Shown here: piece by piece, positions 60,078 through 64,000 of the stretch | Numbering within the stretch: position 1 is the first letter of the stretch | Layout: every line of letters begins with the position of its first letter | NCBI RefSeq assembly: GCF_000270305.1 | Contig: NC_015737.1 | Location: 1,054,501-1,118,500, forward strand | Reading direction: 5' to 3' | Origin: Clostridium sp. SY8519 | GTDB lineage: Bacteria > Bacillota > Clostridia > Lachnospirales > Lachnospiraceae | Length of the DNA stretch: 64,000 nucleotides | Program-made: the position numbers and the translations under genes | Notes under the pieces: model-generated | What the model saw: only the letters and a program-made list of their open reading frames with translations | The model's database searches: none | What the model was told of the DNA's origin: nothing

Positions 60078-60269
60078 ATAATCAGAAACAAAATTAAATG
60101 TAATTCTTGCGGGGATATCATCGAAAGCAGATCAGTTCATGAATTTATAAGCTGGTCCTGTGGACGTGTATATGTAGATGATGGTTCGGACTATCTGAGA
60201 AGAGGTTACAAAGACGGACCAGATGATTATACCGAAATTGTGGAAACAGAGCAGGCGAATTCAATATAA
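60078..60269 (+). pseudogene. DUF7695-like zinc-ribbon remnant without a start codon
   Basis: 63 codons: NKIKCNSCGDIIESRSVHEF, then ISWSCGRVYVDDGSDYLRRG and an acidic tail. It resembles small DUF7695 proteins. The start position carries ATA, no ATG/GTG/TTG precedes it before a stop, and the third zinc-binding Cys is replaced by Trp (WSCG). Probably a decayed gene. Confidence 0.55.
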
Positions 60270-60424
60270 TGTCGTAAAAGATGATTTTAGAAAAAACGAC
60301 TAGATTCACTTGGTGATTTCAATGGTTTTGAGGATCTCCAGTGGCAGCTCTAGGGCATCGGCAGAATATCTAATGAATCGTTCATGGAAAAACTTAATAA
60401 TTGTATATAATTAGTATACAAAAG

Positions 60425-60465
60425 AGCGGAGCTAGATTTCTTTAAAAGATCTTGCTCCGCTTTTT
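60425..60465 (+). terminator. Rho-independent terminator
   Basis: AGCGGAGC and GCTCCGCT enclose an AGAT-rich inner stem, followed by TTTT. A TATAAT-like promoter element lies just upstream, so it might also end a very short transcript. Confidence 0.8.
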
Positions 60466-60634
60466 AATACCGAAAGAATTAAGTGGAATTTTCGTTTTTG
60501 ATACCGGTTCCTGAGCTTATTTCGATGGCATAATTAGTGATTTTCATCTCTTGAAATTTGCAATTTTGCAGGAGAGGGGCAAAACAGGATTACTTTGAAT
60601 GGCCGTGAAATAAATGATTGAAAGGAGGAGTGCA

Positions 60635-61303
60635 GTGTATTATAATAATGAAAATAAAAATTTCAAAAATGTGAGGAAAACCATTATGGTGTACGATTAT
60701 ATAATGAATAACTATGAGAATGGCGATCCGATTTTCCTGAGTGATCTGCCGGGAAATTCCAGAGATTATCTCAGGCAGGAGATGAAGAAGCTGGTGGATG
60801 ACGGGAAATTGGAACGCCTTTATAACGGAGTATATTACCTTTCTTATCTGACAATCCTGGGGACGAAGGGACATATCTCCATTGACAAATATCTGGACAA
60901 AAAATATCTGTGTATTAATGGAAAAGTGTCAGGATATATCACGGGACTTATGCTTGCAAATACCTATGGATTCACGACACAGAATCCTGCCTGCTATGAG
61001 ATCTGCAGCAATGAGGCCACCACGAAGCAGCGAAAGCGGAAGATCGATGGCAACACGATTATTGTTTATAAGCCAGTCACGGAAGTCACAGAAAAAAACA
61101 AATCAGCACTGCAGTTTCTGGATCTGATGTCGACGATCGATAAGTACAGCGAAGTGTCCGGGGCGGAATTGAGTGCAAAGATAAAGAAATTTGCGGATAC
61201 AGAGAAAGTGGATTTCTCATTGGTGCAGAAGTATCTGCCGCTGTATCCGGACAAGGTCTACCGCAATATCTATAATGGAGGATTAATGGGTGAGCTGGTA
61301 TAA
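60635..61303 (+). CDS. AbiEi-like antitoxin (type IV TA)
   Basis: 222 residues from a GTG at 60635, six bases after AGGAGG; ATG 60614 lies before that site and is unlikely. N-terminal winged helix (PIFLSDLPGNSRDYLRQEMK and LVDDGKLERLYNGVYYL) followed by an AbiEi/DUF6088-like C-terminal domain. In AbiE systems the antitoxin represses the operon and counters the nucleotidyltransferase. It overlaps the toxin start by 14 bp. Confidence 0.85.
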   Translation: MYYNNENKNFKNVRKTIMVYDYIMNNYENGDPIFLSDLPGNSRDYLRQEMKKLVDDGKLERLYNGVYYLSYLTILGTKGHISIDKYLDKKYLCINGKVSGYITGLMLANTYGFTTQNPACYEICSNEATTKQRKRKIDGNTIIVYKPVTEVTEKNKSALQFLDLMSTIDKYSEVSGAELSAKIKKFADTEKVDFSLVQKYLPLYPDKVYRNIYNGGLMGELV

Positions 61304-62204
61304 AGATTATCGGAACGAGTGGAAGGAGATTGTAGAGACCGTTGCGGCAGAAGAGCGTCGAACGGTTCAGATGATTGAAAAAGATACGCTGCAGTCCATG
61401 ATCCTGCTGAAACTTTCCAGAAGTGACCTTCCGTTTGTCTTTAAAGGCGGCACATCGCTGTCAAAGGCGTATGGACTGATCGATCGGTTCTCAGAAGATA
61501 TCGATCTGTCGATGGATCACAAGCCTACGGAGTCTGAGAGAAAGAATAGTAAAAGGATCTTGTTGAAGATTGCAGAGGAGCTCGGGTTATCGCTGATGAA
61601 TCCCGAAAGCATCCAGTCCAGACATAGCTATAACAAGTATGTGTTTGTGTATGAGTCTTTATTTAGCGTTTTTCCGCTGGAACTTATTGTGGAAACCAGT
61701 TTTTACCAGCCTGTATATCCGGTGGAAGTACATGCAGTAAAAAGCTTTGTAGGGGGATTTTGTGAAAACCGCGGTATTGTCCTTCCGATACCATTCGAAG
61801 CAGCGACAGTCAATATGCCGGTACAGTCTCTGGAGAGAACCTTTATTGATAAGGTTTTTGCTGTATGTGATTACCGGATTCAGGATATGCAGGATCGGGA
61901 TTCCAGACATCTGTATGACATTGCGAAGCTTCTGCCTGAAATAAAGAATATGGCGGATTTGAAAACACTGATCGATGAAGTAAGAGAAGATCGAATGCAG
62001 TCGAGGAATAATCTATCTGCCCAGCCGGAGCACGATATTCCGGAAATGTTGAAAGAGATCATCAGGAACCGATTCTATGAGCAGGATTATAATACTGTCA
62101 CAAAGAGACTGCTTTACGAAGAAGTCTCCTATGATGAAGCCATCGAAAAAGGGATTGCCATGATAGCGGATCTTGATCTCTTCGAATACAGAAAAAGAGG
62201 ATAG
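61290..62204 (+). CDS. AbiEii/AbiGii-type nucleotidyltransferase toxin
   Basis: 304 residues, ATG inside the antitoxin end behind AATGGAGGATTA. MNT-type nucleotidyltransferase motif: FVFKGGTSLSKAYGLIDRFS, SEDIDLSMD with the paired Asp, and downstream ERTFIDKVFAV, plus the HLYDIAKL motif. AbiEii toxins inhibit growth by nucleotide transfer, reported for tRNA in related enzymes, and can give abortive infection. Complete length; followed by a terminator. Confidence 0.9.
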   Translation: MSWYKDYRNEWKEIVETVAAEERRTVQMIEKDTLQSMILLKLSRSDLPFVFKGGTSLSKAYGLIDRFSEDIDLSMDHKPTESERKNSKRILLKIAEELGLSLMNPESIQSRHSYNKYVFVYESLFSVFPLELIVETSFYQPVYPVEVHAVKSFVGGFCENRGIVLPIPFEAATVNMPVQSLERTFIDKVFAVCDYRIQDMQDRDSRHLYDIAKLLPEIKNMADLKTLIDEVREDRMQSRNNLSAQPEHDIPEMLKEIIRNRFYEQDYNTVTKRLLYEEVSYDEAIEKGIAMIADLDLFEYRKRG

Positions 62205-62244
62205 ATTTTTAAAAGAAAGGGCGGATTATACAGCGATGATAACG

Positions 62245-62274
62245 GCGCTTGCAGAAATGCAGGCGCTTTTCTTT
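62245..62274 (+). terminator. Terminator of the AbiE-type operon
   Basis: GCGCTTGCA pairs with TGCAGGCGC (one wobble pair) around GAAA, followed by TTTTCTTT. Confidence 0.9.
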
Positions 62275-62483
62275 ATGCTGCAGATAATCGGAGATGTCGA
62301 TGAATGCCGACAGCCCACTCCATGTGGAAAGAATCCTATGATGATGTCCGGCAGATGTTTCCTTACATCCGCCAAAAATCTGTAGTATCATAAGGGAACT
62401 AACTCAGTTTAACGGTATAATTGGAAACGCACACTCCTTTCAGTGATAACGAACAACACGTCAGCTACGAAAGGAGTATTTTT

Positions 62484-62954
62484 ATGCCTGAAACAAAATT
62501 TGAAAACTTTATGTTTACGGTCATCATGACATTTCTCATGGTATACGCCATGATCTGCTACAACATTGCCATCAGCATGGGCGGAATGCAGGATTCCGTG
62601 TTCCTGACGGCTTTCGGAGAGCTTCGGATCATGTGGCCGGCAGCCATTATCCTGGAAATGTTCGTGATGGAACGGCCGGTCATGGCGCTGACCCGCCGTG
62701 TTGTTACGAAAGAGATGCCGTTCTTTTTTGTACTGCTCATCCGATGCTCGCTGACAGTCTGCTTTATGTGCCCTTCCATGAGCTTGATCGGAACACTTCT
62801 GTTCAAAGATTATCACCAGGCGGGGCTTGTCAGTGTCTGGCTTCAGACGGCGGCGTTTAACTTTCCTATGGCGCTTTTCTGGCAGATCTTTTTTGCCGGG
62901 CCTGCCGGCAGATGGGTGTTCCGAAGGATATTCCGAAAGAAACAGCGCGTCTGA
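62484..62954 (+). CDS. DUF2798 membrane protein
   Basis: 156 residues from the ATG at 62484 behind AAAGGAGTATTTTT. Four membrane helices at about 8-30, 45-60, 78-98 and 115-140. The family features are FENFMFTVIMTFLMVYAMI and MWPAAIILEMFV; DUF2798 proteins have two short helical hairpins. No function known; probably cytoplasmic membrane. Single gene with its own ribosome binding site. Confidence 0.85.
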   Translation: MPETKFENFMFTVIMTFLMVYAMICYNIAISMGGMQDSVFLTAFGELRIMWPAAIILEMFVMERPVMALTRRVVTKEMPFFFVLLIRCSLTVCFMCPSMSLIGTLLFKDYHQAGLVSVWLQTAAFNFPMALFWQIFFAGPAGRWVFRRIFRKKQRV

Positions 62955-63130
62955 TAAAACGTACAGGGCCAGATCAGGACCAACCGGGAATAACGCCGGC
63001 GGATTCGGAAATTATGTGATTTGGGAATTATGTATGGTAGAGAAGACAGCACGGGTGTATCATGTAAGACAGATCCGGCGAATATACGCAGGATACCAAA
63101 TGGAAGAGGATGGCCCGGAGGAGTGTTTGC

Positions 63131-64000
63131 ATGGAGGAAATATATATCCCGTCGACCGATCAGAAAAACAGACTGCATGTAGTGATCTGGGAACCGGAGG
63201 GTGAGAGCAGGGCAGTACTGCAGATTTCCCATGGCATGGTGGAATATACGGAACGATTTCATGCGTTTGCCCGTTTTCTCAACCAGTCCGGAATTCTGGT
63301 CATCGGAAATGATCATTTGGGGCATGGAAAAACAGCCGGCTGCGCGGCTGATCTGGGATATATCGGCGCCGGAAAGAGCAGAACCGTAGTCGATGATCTT
63401 TATAAAGTAACGGCATTTGCAAAGGAAAAATATGGGGAACTGCCGTATTTTCTGTTCGGCCACAGCATGGGATCCTTTCTTGCGCGCAGATACCTGATGA
63501 CATATGGAGAAGCGCTGGATGGCGCGATTCTTTCCGGCACGGGGTTTACACCAGGCACAGTATTACATGCCGGGAGACTGATCGCGGGCTGGCTGAAGCT
63601 GATTCACGGGGAACGTCATCGTTCTGCTTTCCTGAAGAAACTTTCGTTTCAGGGATATCTGGACCGTATTGAGAATCCGCGTACCGAGAATGACTGGCTG
63701 ACTCACGATCCGGCGATTGTGGACAGGTATAATGCGGATAAGTTCTGCACCTATACATTTACCGTCAATGGATATCAGACATTATTTGATGTGTTACGCT
63801 ATATCCAGAATCCGAAGCATGTGGAAAAGACACCCGGGAATCTGCCGATTTTTTTGATTTCCGGCGCGGAAGATCCGGTAGGCGCATATGGCGAAGGGGT
63901 AAAAAAGGTATACGAAAGCTATCGGGCCTCCGGGATCAGCGACGTGCGCATGCGGCTGTATCAGGGAAAACGGCATGAACTCACCAATGAGATTGGCAAA
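63131..64000 (+). CDS. Alpha/beta hydrolase (monoacylglycerol lipase/S33-like), cut by the window end
   Basis: 290 residues visible, ATG behind CGGAGGAGTGTTTGC; no stop before position 64000. Oxyanion-hole motif QISHGMVEY (31-39), DHLGHGKT and nucleophile Ser112 in GHSMG. Candidate acid in SGAEDPVG and catalytic His in GKRHEL near the end. The pattern fits the Hydrolase_4 group of lysophospholipase/monoacylglycerol lipases. Only the last 20-30 residues should be missing. Cytoplasmic, no signal peptide. Confidence 0.9.
   Translation, partial: MEEIYIPSTDQKNRLHVVIWEPEGESRAVLQISHGMVEYTERFHAFARFLNQSGILVIGNDHLGHGKTAGCAADLGYIGAGKSRTVVDDLYKVTAFAKEKYGELPYFLFGHSMGSFLARRYLMTYGEALDGAILSGTGFTPGTVLHAGRLIAGWLKLIHGERHRSAFLKKLSFQGYLDRIENPRTENDWLTHDPAIVDRYNADKFCTYTFTVNGYQTLFDVLRYIQNPKHVEKTPGNLPIFLISGAEDPVGAYGEGVKKVYESYRASGISDVRMRLYQGKRHELTNEIGK

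Larger units (their letters stand above)
60042..60634. other. Intergenic region with a gene remnant and a terminator
   Basis: 593 bp holding the DUF7695-like remnant (60078-60269), an AT-rich stretch, the terminator at 60425-60465 and the AbiE-type ribosome binding site. ATTGTATATAATTAGTATAC near 60400 includes TATAAT and a partial dyad. No other gene is supported. Confidence 0.55.

Overview
The window reads as low-GC-phylum Clostridia, most likely a gut Lachnospiraceae-type bacterium. The grounds are a Firmicutes conjugation gene set (PcfB, VirD4, Maff2, VirB6-like, PrgI, VirB4, NlpC/P60, DUF4315, DUF4366), Gram-positive cell-wall proteins, strong GGAGG ribosome binding sites, frequent TTG/GTG starts and tet(W). 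No species-level marker is present.

Positions 1-53368 are the right-hand part of one integrative conjugative element (ICE). It ends with a tyrosine integrase and a 3' tRNA-Arg(CCT) fragment at about 53326-53368, which I read as its right attachment site. The left end and the ICE's own relaxase are outside the window. Two smaller elements with large serine recombinases sit inside transfer genes. Element 1 (about 3940-17085) splits the VirD4 coupling-protein gene between GA dinucleotides. It carries an XRE regulator, a Mob/Pre relaxase, primase and VapE-like replication genes, a serine recombinase, and an ABC transporter with a two-component system. Element 2 (about 18941-30116) splits the Maff2 gene between AA dinucleotides. 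It carries tet(W) behind a Tn916-type attenuation leader, a methyltransferase, MobC, a relaxase, RepA_N and DnaC-like proteins, TnpW and its own recombinase. Removing either insertion restores its reading frame exactly, so the resident ICE is probably unable to transfer until element 1 leaves.

From 30.3 to 40.5 kb the ICE continues with the mating channel (VirB6, PrgI, VirB4, NlpC/P60, DUF4315/DUF4366) and a JAB/ArdC-like protein. At 40.6-42.2 kb a truncated secreted protein is joined to a truncated ImmA/IrrE-like gene, which looks like a deletion scar. The cargo at 42.2-46.8 kb is a defence island behind one near-consensus promoter. It holds an RloA/RloB (AbiL-type) pair and then a three-gene cluster: a two-domain class III nucleotide cyclase, a small protein that may have an E2 fold, and a DUF5706/PycTM-like membrane effector. 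This resembles Pycsar with an added E2-like gene and is the best candidate for an undescribed system. Next come an XRE regulator, about 490 bp rich in potential hairpins, two ParB-like genes, a MazF-family toxin, two excisionase-like proteins and the integrase.

Beyond the ICE, 53.4-64 kb looks chromosomal. It has a short Maff2 remnant from another element; a LysR regulator divergent from an EthD-like/flavoprotein/LVIVD-repeat operon; an AAA-ATPase/PD-(D/E)XK protein whose promoter carries phased repeats; an AbiEi/AbiEii-type toxin-antitoxin pair; a DUF2798 membrane protein; and an alpha/beta hydrolase cut by the window end.
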